Positions 17,259 through 26,069 of a stretch of 64,000 nt of DNA are shown here, one piece after another (the stretch's first letter is position 1; the number at the start of each line of letters is the position of its first letter). Made by a program: the position numbers and the translations under genes. This DNA comes from Mariniblastus sp. (lineage in GTDB: Bacteria; Planctomycetota; Planctomycetia; Pirellulales; Pirellulaceae). The notes beneath the pieces were generated by a model, which was not told the origin of the DNA, searched no databases, and worked only from the letters and a program-made list of their open reading frames with translations. The DNA is taken from positions 1 through 64,000 of the forward strand of contig JAKVBG010000002.1 of the NCBI GenBank assembly GCA_022447605.1, given 5' to 3'.

Positions 17259-18722
17259 TCACACTTTGATTTCGTAACCAGGACGTTGCTCGCGTTCGAT
17301 GAACGAATTAGCCAGTTCGTCATTGCCAAACGTTTCCGTTTTCGTATTGAAAACGACTTTCCGATTGAGCCTCATGGCGACGTTGACCGCGTGACAGAGA
17401 TTGAGCATGCGGTGATGCGATTCCATGTCGGAGGCAGGCTGCTTGCGCGTCTTCACGCAATCGAAGAAATTCTTCATATGGAAGCCGTCGCTTCCATACC
17501 CCTCAAGGCCGGTCGGATCATCGACGTACAGCTCGGCCAGCGCATCGGCCGGCAGTGGTTTCTGGGCCAGGTCTTCCACGGGCCGACCGACCAGTTTGCC
17601 ACGGTTAACGAGGAATCGCCGTTTGTCCTTGCCGGTAAACATGACCCCGTTCTCGAAACCTTTGTCCGGTGCCGTATCGCGAATCCAGAAGACAGCCCCA
17701 TCGTCAAACGTGCATTTGACTTTGAATCGCGTGGCACAATTGAAACGGTCGTCACTTTGGGGCATCCCCTGATCATCCAGCGCGACCGGGTGTTCGACTT
17801 CCATCGGTTCAATCACGATCTGGCCGACGTCCTGGCCATGCTTGTCGAGTGCCCAGAGGGCAATGTCGACATGGTGGGCACCCCAGTCGGTCAGTTTGCC
17901 TCCGGAGTATTCGTAGAACCAGCGGAAGTAGCGGTGGGTCCGGCTGAACGGGTGCCCCGCTCCCCAGCCGTTCACGTCGACCACTTCACCGGCAGAGCGG
18001 TACGGTTTTTCCGGGCATTGACCTTGCCATAGCTCCCAGTTCAAGTGCCGGGGAGCCTGGGCCAATGGTAGCGCGTCGCACTCGCGTGAACCACCGATAC
18101 AGATTGTGGCTTCCTGCAGATCGCCAACCCGCTTGTCGCGAACCATGGCGGCGGCTGTTGCAAACCGCTTGTTGAACTCGGTGCGCTGTTGGGTGCCGAC
18201 CTGTAAAACCCGCCCGGTCTTGGCCTGGGCTTCGAGAATCTGCTGTCCTTCGCGGATCGTCAAGGTGACCGGTTTTTCACAATAGACATCTTTGCCGGCC
18301 TGCATCGCCTCGATGGCGATCTTGGAGTGCCAGTGGTCAACCGTGGCAATCACGACGACATCGACGTCCTTGTTGTCGAGCAGGTGGCGATAGTCTTCAT
18401 GGGCACCCATCATGATGGGTCGTTTTCTTTCGCGATGGACATTCATCGCAACCTGCAGTGCTCGACCCGCTTGCACGGAGTCCACATCACAAACCCCAAT
18501 GCAAGGACCATGTTTCATGGCGTGTTTGCCCAGGTAGCTATGAAACCTGATGCCGGTGCCGACAAATCCGATGCCGGGCTCATCATTGGGAGAGCGTCGC
18601 TGTTGCGCCACAGCTCGGGGCAGTGCCCCGGGGCCACTCGTCGAGTAGGTCAGGTACCCGGCCATGCCGGTCAAGGAGGATGATTTGAGAAATTGGCGAC
18701 GAGAGGTTTTCGTTTTCTTCAT
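17259..18722 (-). CDS. Gfo/Idh/MocA family oxidoreductase, Tat-exported
   Basis: A 487-residue protein. A twin-arginine signal (SRRQFLKSSSLTG) precedes a Rossmann domain with GFVGTG (52-57) and the family motif CEKP (148-151), whose lysine is catalytic in glucose-fructose oxidoreductase and inositol dehydrogenase. The C-terminal domain contains GGSRECDALP and HHVDIALWALDKHGQDVG. Members reduce or oxidise sugars or cyclitols with a tightly bound NAD(P). Planctomycetes carry many Tat-exported members of unknown substrate. ATG 18722 directly precedes the basic Tat n-region. Transcribed alone, convergent with the asparaginase. Confidence 0.92.
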   Translation of the reverse strand: MKKTKTSRRQFLKSSSLTGMAGYLTYSTSGPGALPRAVAQQRRSPNDEPGIGFVGTGIRFHSYLGKHAMKHGPCIGVCDVDSVQAGRALQVAMNVHRERKRPIMMGAHEDYRHLLDNKDVDVVVIATVDHWHSKIAIEAMQAGKDVYCEKPVTLTIREGQQILEAQAKTGRVLQVGTQQRTEFNKRFATAAAMVRDKRVGDLQEATICIGGSRECDALPLAQAPRHLNWELWQGQCPEKPYRSAGEVVDVNGWGAGHPFSRTHRYFRWFYEYSGGKLTDWGAHHVDIALWALDKHGQDVGQIVIEPMEVEHPVALDDQGMPQSDDRFNCATRFKVKCTFDDGAVFWIRDTAPDKGFENGVMFTGKDKRRFLVNRGKLVGRPVEDLAQKPLPADALAELYVDDPTGLEGYGSDGFHMKNFFDCVKTRKQPASDMESHHRMLNLCHAVNVAMRLNRKVVFNTKTETFGNDELANSFIEREQRPGYEIKV

Positions 18723-19135
18723 GTTCTTTCAGGTCAGTTGGGGGTGGTTAAGCAAGGTGTCCAGCGGACCAGACGTGCACGAAATTGGCAAAGGCGAATT
18801 ATAGGTAGAAGCCGCTTGGGATTCGAGGTCCGAAATCAAACTGGCCAGGGAATCCCCGACCAGTCGCCCGTACTCGAACCCTTGGCCGGGCTGGGGTTTG
18901 ACTGCGGCCGTGGCGGCCACCGATTAGAAATCTGTATATTTCGATACCCAGGGGAAGAGGGCTTCGATTTATCGGTAAAACTGGTTGTTTTTGAACAAAG
19001 AGATGCTGGACGACCGCAGATCGGTGGAAGAAACTGAAGGCCAGTACAAAACCAAGCCGTCCGTGCCCTGGCCTGAGCGGGCCTGAATCGCAGCTTGTTT
19101 GGCATCCCACCTTTTCCTGCAAGAGACACTCCACG
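18723..19135. other. divergent intergenic region, no gene recognised
   Basis: A 413-bp gap between two divergent genes. The central part (about 18900-19060) is more AT-rich. No ORF with a ribosome-binding site, tRNA or strong hairpin was found; it should hold both promoters. Confidence 0.6.
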
Positions 19136-21694
19136 ATGAAACACTTTCGTGATCCGCGAGCGCTACTGTTTATCCTGATCCCGGTGATGTTGGCCTGGGC
19201 CCCCCATGATGGCGAGGGAGGACCGAAGGATGTCGGGAGTTCATCACCGGCCGGGATCGGGGGGGATGGACCCTGGAAAGCGAGTAATGTTCTTCTGTTG
19301 TCCCGTTTGGCGCTGGATGAAATCGGCAGCGGTGGCGCCTCCAATGTCCTGGGGAGTGATTGTTGGGGGTGGACCGATCCACTGGATGATCGTGAATATG
19401 CGATCTGCTGCCTGACCAATGGGACGTCGTTCATCGATATTACCGATCCGACCGCTCCCCAGTACCTCGGCAAGTTGCCGACCCATACCGGCAATGCTGC
19501 TTGGCGCGATGTCAAGGTCTATCAGAACCATTGCTTTGTCGTTTCCGATGGAAACGACAACCACGGGATGCAAGTGTTTGACTTGACCCAGTTGCGAACG
19601 GCGGATCGGGAAAACCCGACCACCTTTTCCAATACGAACTGGTACGACGAGGGAATCCAGAGCGCTCATAATATTGCGATCAATGAGCAGACCGGGTATG
19701 CCTATATCGTCGGTTGCAGTCAAGCCGATGGCGGTCTGCACGTGGTCGATGTCAGCAATCCCGGCAACCCGGTTTTCGCCGGCAATTTTGCCGGTGACGG
19801 CTACACCCATGATGTCCAGGTGGTTTCCTATTCCGGGCCGGACAGTGATTATGCAGGCCGGGAAATTGCGTTTGCCTGCAACGAGGACACGGTCACGATC
19901 GTCGACGTCACAGACAAGTCCCAGATGACGATGATCTCGCGGAATGCCTATGCGGATGACGAATACACGCACCAGGGCTGGTTATCCGAAGACCAACGTT
20001 ATTTTTACATGGGTGATGAACTGGATGAAAGGAACCAGGGTGGTTTGACAAAAACCCATATCTTTGATTGCCAGGACCTGGATAACGTCACCTATGAGGG
20101 TTACATGCTGGGCAGCACCGGCGCGATTGATCACAACCTGTATGTCAAAGACAACTACGCCTACGAGGCGAATTATTCGGCCGGTTTGCGGGTGATTGAC
20201 CTGGGCAACGATCCTTCGGAAATGACCGAAGTCGCTTTCTTTGATTCTTACAATACCGACACGGCACCCGACTTTGACGGAGTCTGGTCCTGTTACCCGT
20301 ACTTCCCCAGCGGTTCGATCCTGATGAATGACCGTCAAAACGGGATGTTCATCGTCCGCGTGGCACCGATCAAGTTCCGTTACGGAAGTGATCCTCCCAG
20401 GTTCCTGCAAGCCTCCGGCGGTGTGGTCGAGATGACATTAATCGTGGAGGACTTCCTGGGGACGGCGGCGATGAACTCCGCCGTCCTGTACGTTGACCGG
20501 GGGGAAGGTTTCGAACCGTATCCTCTGGCTCTGACGGGGCCTAACCAATACGACGTCGTGTTCCCGGAAACGACTGCCGGGTCGCTGGTGCGGTATTACT
20601 TTAGTGCAGATGCGACTGACGGCACGACCGTCTGTTCGCCCATCTCGGCACCGACCGATGTGCACTCGGCCGTCAGCGTGGAGAGCGTCTCGGTCGCCTT
20701 TGCCGATGATTTTGAGACGGATCAGGGGTGGACCGTGGCGGGTGACGCAGCCGATGGGAGCTGGGAGAGAGGTGTCCCTGCCGGGAACGGTTTCCGGGGA
20801 GACCCGACATTGGATGCCGATGGATCGGGGAGCTGTTTCCTGACGGGCAATGCGAATGGGAATTCCGACGTGGACGATGGTGTGACGATCATCACGTCAC
20901 CCGTGATGGATGCGACCGGGCTGTTTGCCACCGATGCGGTGATCAGTTATTGGCGGTGGTACACCAACGATGCGGGTGGAAACGCGGCCGCCGATATCTT
21001 TGAAGTGGAAATTACGAATGATGGTGGAGAAAACTGGGTCGCGGTCGAGACGGTTGGCCCGACTGGCAATGAGATCTCCGGTGGCTGGATCCGGCAGATG
21101 TTTCTTGTCAATGACCTGGTCGAGCGGACGGACCAGATGCAAGTTCGCTTTACCGCCTCGGACCTGAACAAGGGCTCGGTGGTGGAGGCCGGGGTGGACG
21201 GTGTCGAGATGCACCTGGTCAATGCACCGATCGATGTTCCACCGGATGCGGTGGATATCGTGTTTGGTGCTTTGATCGCAGGATCGGTAGACGATCTCGC
21301 CACCAGTAACAACCAGTATCTCAAGGTGAACGGGCGGGTCAAACAATCGCCCGGGATCGAATTTGAAGTGCAAGCCCAGTCTCCCACCAGCAACCCGGTC
21401 CGCTTGCAGATGACGATTGAGTCGTCGCAACTTTCCTTTCCGTCGCTGGTGACCGAGGTGGTTAGACTTTACGATTTTGACGCGGGTACTTTTGTCGAGA
21501 TTGGCCGGCGAAATCAACAACCGGTCAGGGATCGCTCGTTCGTGTGCGAACCGGAGGGTGACCTGTCACGGTTTGTGGAGCCTGGAACCGGTCTGGTACG
21601 GGCCCGGCTGCAATACAACCGTTTCAACCTCAACCGGGGCTTTCAGCGGTTCAAGACCAAGGTCGACCTTATCTCCTGGGAATTTCTCGAATAG
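19136..21694 (+). CDS. choice-of-anchor B family protein (LVIVD-repeat propeller)
   Basis: An 852-residue exported protein with signal peptide (ALLFILIPVMLAWAP). Residues of about 50-420 form the choice-of-anchor B domain, a propeller with repeated SxxxDITDPTAP and VDVSNPGNPVF strand motifs and a fixed set of His/Asp residues (AHNIAINEQTG, GYTHDVQVV, EYTHQGWLSEDQRYFYMGDE, AIDHNLYVKDNYAYEANY). Residues of about 430-520 and 540-700 are beta-sandwich modules, the second with a galactose-binding-like look (DNFETDQGW-like, VISYWRWYTND). The C-terminal 120 residues form another beta module. In other bacteria the propeller is followed by assorted surface anchors. Function unknown; likely cell surface. 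Confidence 0.85.
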   Translation: MKHFRDPRALLFILIPVMLAWAPHDGEGGPKDVGSSSPAGIGGDGPWKASNVLLLSRLALDEIGSGGASNVLGSDCWGWTDPLDDREYAICCLTNGTSFIDITDPTAPQYLGKLPTHTGNAAWRDVKVYQNHCFVVSDGNDNHGMQVFDLTQLRTADRENPTTFSNTNWYDEGIQSAHNIAINEQTGYAYIVGCSQADGGLHVVDVSNPGNPVFAGNFAGDGYTHDVQVVSYSGPDSDYAGREIAFACNEDTVTIVDVTDKSQMTMISRNAYADDEYTHQGWLSEDQRYFYMGDELDERNQGGLTKTHIFDCQDLDNVTYEGYMLGSTGAIDHNLYVKDNYAYEANYSAGLRVIDLGNDPSEMTEVAFFDSYNTDTAPDFDGVWSCYPYFPSGSILMNDRQNGMFIVRVAPIKFRYGSDPPRFLQASGGVVEMTLIVEDFLGTAAMNSAVLYVDRGEGFEPYPLALTGPNQYDVVFPETTAGSLVRYYFSADATDGTTVCSPISAPTDVHSAVSVESVSVAFADDFETDQGWTVAGDAADGSWERGVPAGNGFRGDPTLDADGSGSCFLTGNANGNSDVDDGVTIITSPVMDATGLFATDAVISYWRWYTNDAGGNAAADIFEVEITNDGGENWVAVETVGPTGNEISGGWIRQMFLVNDLVERTDQMQVRFTASDLNKGSVVEAGVDGVEMHLVNAPIDVPPDAVDIVFGALIAGSVDDLATSNNQYLKVNGRVKQSPGIEFEVQAQSPTSNPVRLQMTIESSQLSFPSLVTEVVRLYDFDAGTFVEIGRRNQQPVRDRSFVCEPEGDLSRFVEPGTGLVRARLQYNRFNLNRGFQRFKTKVDLISWEFLE

Positions 21695-21711
21695 CGCGCC
21701 GGAGTGATCTC

Positions 21712-21767
21712 GGCAGCTTTTGGAAAAAAGGCAGCTTTTGGAAAAAAGGCAGCTTTTGGAAAAAAAA
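21712..21767. repeat. three tandem copies of an 18-bp repeat
   Basis: GGCAGCTTTTGGAAAAAA repeats at 21712-21729, 21730-21747 and 21748-21765, with two more As. The copies are identical and directly precede the terminator hairpin, so the last A run also serves as its upstream A tract. Confidence 0.9.
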
Positions 21768-21800
21768 CGCGACGGCCTTTTGTTGGGCCGTCGCGTTGTT
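21767..21800 (+). terminator. rho-independent terminator of the choice-of-anchor B gene
   Basis: Perfect 11-bp stem ACGCGACGGCC (21767-21777) with GGCCGTCGCGT (21786-21796), 8-nt loop, followed by a T-rich run (TGTTATTGTT). Confidence 0.85.
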
Positions 21801-22194
21801 ATTGTTGGCGAGAGAGCGGGCGCCCTAGATAGCAGATAGAAAAGCTTTTGTTTCGGGGTTTGTATGCCCGCTCTTGATGGTGAAACAATAGCACTCGCCG
21901 TGCCAATCCAAGACAAATCTCGGCGCCTGCGAAAAAGGGGGCCATTTCCCTGCCGTTGCAGCGCGCCAGCCACCACATTGTCTCGATTTGAGAGGGGAAT
22001 ATCAAAACGGGACATCCGTGGTGCACCGGCAAGATTAGCCTGGAGACTGGTCTTGGGCCCCCTGGTCTTGGGCACCCCTTTTTTCGTTTGACGGTTTACC
22101 AATAAAGTGTTGCGAGCGAGAATCAGGTGACATTTATTCTGAAAAAAAATCTTCCGAATCTTTAGGCAGGCGATCAAACGCCCCTCCAACCGAC
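21797..22194. other. long leader/intergenic region with inverted and direct repeats
   Basis: About 400 bp between the terminator and the enoyl-CoA hydratase gene. It contains a 9-bp inverted repeat AGAGCGGGC (21813-21821) / GCCCGCTCT (21866-21874) and a 12-bp direct repeat CTGGTCTTGGGC (22047-22058 and 22062-22073) followed by a T run. No convincing gene or promoter was identified. Confidence 0.5.
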
Positions 22195-22941
22195 ATGTTA
22201 CGACTGGAAAATCACGACCCTGTCGCTCGCCTGGTGATGAACCATGGCAAGGTGAATGTCATGGATATCGAGTTTTGCCGGGAATTGATCCAGCACCTGG
22301 AGGCGCTGGAAAGCGATTCCTGCCAAGCCTTGATCTTGTCGGGCAATGAGCGGGTCTTTTCGGCCGGCATCGATCTAAAGCGATGGTTGGCTGAAGATGA
22401 AGATTATATCGAACCGTTCCTGATGGAGCTGGAACGGGTCATGGAACGGATTTTTTTATTCCCCAAACCGGTGATCGCGGTGATTGAAGGCCATGCGGTG
22501 GCGGGCGGTTGCATGATGGCGGCCGCTTGCGATTTTCGATTGATCGCGCCGCAGGCCCGGATCGGCATTCCCGAACTTCGGGTCGGGGTTCCGTTGCCGA
22601 TGATGGCGATCGAGATCATGCGTTTCGTGGCGAATACGAAAGATTTTCAGGACGTCGTCAACGCGGGTCGGATGTTCGAAGGTCGCGAAGCGGTCGCGGC
22701 CGGTTTGGCCAATGAAGTGGTGTCAAGCGAGAACCTGTTTGAGCGGGCCGGCCAGGTCGCCCGCGAATTGAGCGCGATTCCGGCAGCCGCCTTTCGGATG
22801 ACCAAGCAGCAGTCCCGGGCTCCCGTGATGCGGCAGGTGATGCAGAACCGGGAAGCTTTTTTTGCCGAGTTCCTCGACATCTGGCGGTCGCCGGTGACCC
22901 GCGCTTCGATTCAGCAGTATGTGGATGAGCGGCTGGCGTAA
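22195..22941 (+). CDS. enoyl-CoA hydratase/isomerase family protein
   Basis: A 248-residue crotonase-fold protein. It shows the oxyanion-hole segments SAGIDLKRW (56-64) and AVAGGCMMAAACDFRLIA (101-118), the second catalytic Glu position in IGIPELRVGVPLP (E127), and the C-terminal trimerisation helix. The first catalytic glutamate of true enoyl-CoA hydratases (in GCELAMMCD of the rat enzyme) is replaced by methionine here. One-Glu crotonases are usually isomerases or other acyl-CoA enzymes, so hydratase activity should not be assumed. Acts on an acyl-CoA in the cytoplasm. The CPXCG gene follows 42 bp downstream. Confidence 0.85.
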   Translation: MLRLENHDPVARLVMNHGKVNVMDIEFCRELIQHLEALESDSCQALILSGNERVFSAGIDLKRWLAEDEDYIEPFLMELERVMERIFLFPKPVIAVIEGHAVAGGCMMAAACDFRLIAPQARIGIPELRVGVPLPMMAIEIMRFVANTKDFQDVVNAGRMFEGREAVAAGLANEVVSSENLFERAGQVARELSAIPAAAFRMTKQQSRAPVMRQVMQNREAFFAEFLDIWRSPVTRASIQQYVDERLA

Positions 22942-22983
22942 CTCGATAGGGAGCGGGCCGGAGCTGGCGAGGGAGAACGCGAC

Positions 22984-23181
22984 ATGGAATTTGAAGCCAG
23001 CTATATCTGCGACAGTTGTGGTGAAGAGATCGTGGTTCCCATCGACCCGACAGCCGGTTCCCACCAGCATTACGTGGAGGATTGCCCGGTCTGCTGTAAC
23101 CCGAACGAACTGGTGGTCCAGATCGGGGATGACCAGGTCTATCTGGACAGCCGTGCGGAACAGGATCGATCGGGAGATTGA
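22984..23181 (+). CDS. CPXCG-motif cysteine-rich small protein
   Basis: A 65-residue protein with CDSCGEEI (9-16) and CPVCCNP (34-40), the two cysteine pairs of the Cys_rich_CPXG family (PF14255), a putative zinc-binding domain. The core YVEDCPVCCNPNELVVQI is strongly family-like. ATG 22984 has GGGAG about 9 nt upstream. It follows the crotonase gene on the same strand and is convergent with the DUF1475 gene, 7 bp away. The family has no known function. Confidence 0.9.
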   Translation: MEFEASYICDSCGEEIVVPIDPTAGSHQHYVEDCPVCCNPNELVVQIGDDQVYLDSRAEQDRSGD

Positions 23182-23188
23182 TGGGGCC

Positions 23189-23557
23189 TTATGCGTCCTG
23201 GCTGGCCAACGCAACCTGGGTGTAATGTTCGGGCCGCAACAGGATCGAATAGAGAGGCCATTCCGCCCGGACTCGACCGAGTTGCAACAGCACGTAGACC
23301 GCCATGGCGATGTTGCCCAACAGCAGGATGGCAATCAGCCAAAGGATCCGGCCGGCCCAGCGTCGTTCCCGGTAGGCCACCCAGACATAAAACGTGATAA
23401 AACCGAAATAGGCATCGACCAGGGTCGCCCGGAACCAGGCATCGCTCATCAATTCGGAACCCGCTTTGAAAATATTCCGCTCCAGCGATGCGACGACCGT
23501 CACCCACAACATGCCGAGCAAAATCATCGAGAAAATTACCGTTAACAGAAGTCGCAT
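23189..23557 (-). CDS. DUF1475 family integral membrane protein
   Basis: A 122-residue protein with three to four predicted helices: LLLTVIFSMILLGMLWVTVV, the segment around TLVDAYFGFITFYVWVAY, and ILWLIAILLLGNIAMAVYVL. The first helix and the conserved DAYFGFITFY-WVAYRE block match DUF1475. ATG 23557 has AAGGA about 6 nt upstream. Function unknown. It is divergent from the small cysteine-pair protein at 23639. Confidence 0.8.
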   Translation of the reverse strand: MRLLLTVIFSMILLGMLWVTVVASLERNIFKAGSELMSDAWFRATLVDAYFGFITFYVWVAYRERRWAGRILWLIAILLLGNIAMAVYVLLQLGRVRAEWPLYSILLRPEHYTQVALASQDA

Positions 23558-23638
23558 TTGTATTCCTTCTTGGGGGGCTTCAACTAGAATGACCGGGTCA
23601 GATACAGCATCCGGGATTCGACCGCCGCGGCAAGCACG

Positions 23639-23794
23639 ATGTCAAAAAAGTTATGTGACCTGAAGAAGCTTCGCAAGGAGTCTCCCGACAAATACGCGCA
23701 GCTGGTTTCCCACCCATCGCATCTCTGCAAAAAGTGTGGCCGGGTCGCCAACCGGAAGAAACTGGTTTGCAAGCCCAAGAAGATCAAGTTGTAG
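23639..23794 (+). CDS. small basic cysteine-pair protein, 51 aa
   Basis: A 51-residue ORF starting MSKKLCDLKKLRKE and containing CKKCGRVANRKKLVCKPKKI. The CKKCGR(V)A plus later LCKP arrangement is one I recall from small conserved bacterial proteins of unknown function; the CxxC with a third cysteine could bind a metal. Highly basic (many Lys). The start codon has no obvious ribosome-binding site. It is convergent with the redoxin/haem/copper fusion gene, 7 bp away. Real-gene call rests on the motif and composition. Confidence 0.6.
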   Translation: MSKKLCDLKKLRKESPDKYAQLVSHPSHLCKKCGRVANRKKLVCKPKKIKL

Positions 23795-23801
23795 GGCTTT
23801 G

Positions 23802-26069
23802 CTACGGATTGACCATGGCCCGGCTGATTTCTACCAGAAGCTGCTGGGCTTCGCTGGGAAAGCCATCCGCTTCCCGGCTCCAGAAATTGATCGTTCCCCG
23901 TTTGCCCTCGAACTGGACAGGAACGTGAAAGCTGGAGCGGACCTCAGCGCCGAAGAACTGCATGTCGATCTTGGAACGGGAGTTGAGCTTCGTCACCTTG
24001 ACCGGTTCGGTCTGATTGGCGAACTCGCCGAGTTGGCACTGGCGGGCAGGCCGGCTGAGACCTTCACCACGCAGGGCCCGCTCGAGAGACTCGACCTGGG
24101 TCACGCGCTCGACTCGCAATTGACCGTCGGTGATGGCAGTCCAGCAGACGCGGTCGAGTTGAGGTATTTCCTGTTTGAGTTGTCTGCCGAACCGGTTCAT
24201 CCTGGCCGAGCTGGACAGGGCTTGTGTGGCCAGTTCAAGAAATTCCGGATCGAGTTTCTCTTCGCTTGTCTCGAGGGAACTGAGAAAGGATCGGGTGCGA
24301 GGATTGTCAGAACCGACATCCGATTTGGCCGCAGGGTAATAGCAGTCGAAATAGCCGATCATCATCTCTTCGAATGTCTGATCGCCCCAGCGAACGGATG
24401 ATTCCGGGTCGGGGTTGGCGAAGTTGTTTTCGGAATTGTCATAGTGGGCAATGCATTCCAGGCGCGTTCCGCCCGGCACATGCAACGGCTGGGCAAAATC
24501 GTAGCCGTTTTGCCAGTTGAAGTCGTAACGGGGTACATCGAGCAAAGTCTCTTCCCGTCCGTCGGGCCAGTGAGCCACGTAACGAAACGATTTGCCCCTC
24601 AGGTGCATGTGAGGAAAGAGCGAGAGGATGACCAGGTCTTTATCCACCTGGATGCTGGCTCGGACTTCATGGTTTTCGACCTGGGGTGGGATTCGAAATC
24701 TTCGGTTGTGGATTTGCTGTGTCCCCACCACGTTCTCGACCGATTCTGGATCGGCGAAAACGAAGCCGACCTGGCTGATATCGGTGGTCGCGGTTCCATT
24801 GGGGGTGTAGTGCATCTGGAAGACCAGTTGGCTGCCGGCCGGGATCAACTTGGCGTGGCCTTCTGGCAGTTGTAGCGGAGGTGCCCCCGGGGCAGTGGCC
24901 GTCACCCACTTCGATTCGATCCCACTGTGCAGTGATTGGCGGCGGCCCCGGATCCCGACGATGATGTGGTGGACGACCGAGCGGTTTCCGGCCCGGCATT
25001 CGGCAGCTTGAATCCATTTATCTTCCTTGAACCCGGGATCCACGACAAAATACTTGTAGGGCATGACGCCGGTGGCCGGAATTTGAAAGGGTTGCTTGCT
25101 CATGGGGATAACGACATCCGGCTGGCCGATCTGCCAACCCTCGGTTTTTTCCAGAGCAGGGGGGAGCTGGGCGACGTCACCCAGGGGGGCCCCATCGTCG
25201 ATCCATTGGTAAATCAATTGCTTGTCCGCGTCGGCCAACCGCGCATCGTTCTTGAATTCACCGTGTGCCGGGTTGGCGTGCCAGGGGGGCATTCGCTGCT
25301 GGCGAACAACTTCGCCAATCATCTCAGCCCATCCGGCGACTTCTTGATAGTCGGTCAGGCTGAAGGGGGCGATTTCACCGGGCCGGTGACACGGGACGCA
25401 ATTTTTCTGCAGGATGCGACTGATCTGGTTGGCAAACGTCACTTTGCCACCGGCGGCCACCTTTTTGATGCGGCCAATGATACAACCCTCGACCTCGGTC
25501 GTGGGACTTTTGACCGGTTGGCCGGCCAGCAGGGCATCGATTCCGTCTACCAGGTCATGCCGCTTGGCCTGGGGGCGGGTTTGGCCATAACTGTGAAGGT
25601 CATTGATGCGCCCCCGGTAACACAATTTCCGATCGGCATCAAACAGGAACACCTCCGGCGTGCGGGTCGCGCCGAGCTGGTCGGCAAACTGGTTGCCGAC
25701 GTCCTTGAGGACCGGGAATTCAATCCCGGTCGTGCGGACAAAATGGCCCATTTCGGTGATCGAATCGTGTCTGTTCGAATTGACGCCGATGATCTGCAGC
25801 TGGTGGGCGGGGTAATCCGTGGCAATTTTCTTCAGTTCGTTCGCATACAGTTTAACCAGGGGGCATTCGGTACCGAGAAAAACCAGAGCCAGTAGTTTTG
25901 ACTCCTTGAATTCGGTCGATGGCCAGGTTCGGCCACGAAAATCCGGCAGTTCAAATGTCGGCAAACGTTCTCCCAGGGGCATCGGCTTGATCTCTTCGCC
26001 AAGCAGCGGCCCACTGGCCATCAGGAGTGTTAGAAAAGAAACCGTGAACTTCAGGCAATGCGTCTTCAT
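23802..26069 (-). CDS. redoxin / cytochrome c / copper monooxygenase-like fusion with GAF-like C-terminus
   Basis: A 755-residue exported protein; ATG 26069 opens the signal peptide (FTVSFLTLLMASGPLLGEE). Residues 30-190: thioredoxin-like AhpC/TSA redoxin domain with a single Cys (FLGTECPLVKLY, C69). Residues 200-300: c-type haem domain with CVPCH (224-228) and a Met-rich segment (QQRMPPWHA) that may supply the axial ligand. Residues 310-580: fold resembling copper type II ascorbate-dependent monooxygenases, with HH (367-368), QMHY (about 418) and HMH (487-489) as candidate copper ligands. Residues of about 620-750: a stretch resembling a GAF domain (SSFHVPVQFEGKRGTINFWS, then PSEAQQLLVEIS). 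The first three modules recur together in planctomycetes; the GAF-like tail is the unusual part. Divergent from the MauG gene. Confidence 0.75.
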   Translation of the reverse strand: MKTHCLKFTVSFLTLLMASGPLLGEEIKPMPLGERLPTFELPDFRGRTWPSTEFKESKLLALVFLGTECPLVKLYANELKKIATDYPAHQLQIIGVNSNRHDSITEMGHFVRTTGIEFPVLKDVGNQFADQLGATRTPEVFLFDADRKLCYRGRINDLHSYGQTRPQAKRHDLVDGIDALLAGQPVKSPTTEVEGCIIGRIKKVAAGGKVTFANQISRILQKNCVPCHRPGEIAPFSLTDYQEVAGWAEMIGEVVRQQRMPPWHANPAHGEFKNDARLADADKQLIYQWIDDGAPLGDVAQLPPALEKTEGWQIGQPDVVIPMSKQPFQIPATGVMPYKYFVVDPGFKEDKWIQAAECRAGNRSVVHHIIVGIRGRRQSLHSGIESKWVTATAPGAPPLQLPEGHAKLIPAGSQLVFQMHYTPNGTATTDISQVGFVFADPESVENVVGTQQIHNRRFRIPPQVENHEVRASIQVDKDLVILSLFPHMHLRGKSFRYVAHWPDGREETLLDVPRYDFNWQNGYDFAQPLHVPGGTRLECIAHYDNSENNFANPDPESSVRWGDQTFEEMMIGYFDCYYPAAKSDVGSDNPRTRSFLSSLETSEEKLDPEFLELATQALSSSARMNRFGRQLKQEIPQLDRVCWTAITDGQLRVERVTQVESLERALRGEGLSRPARQCQLGEFANQTEPVKVTKLNSRSKIDMQFFGAEVRSSFHVPVQFEGKRGTINFWSREADGFPSEAQQLLVEISRAMVNP

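Noticed and set aside
17286-18032. Plus-strand ORF of 248 residues
   Set aside because: Antisense shadow of the Gfo/Idh/MocA gene.
16085-21767. Short tandem repeats considered as CRISPR
   Set aside because: The copies are contiguous, without unique spacers, and no cas gene is present.
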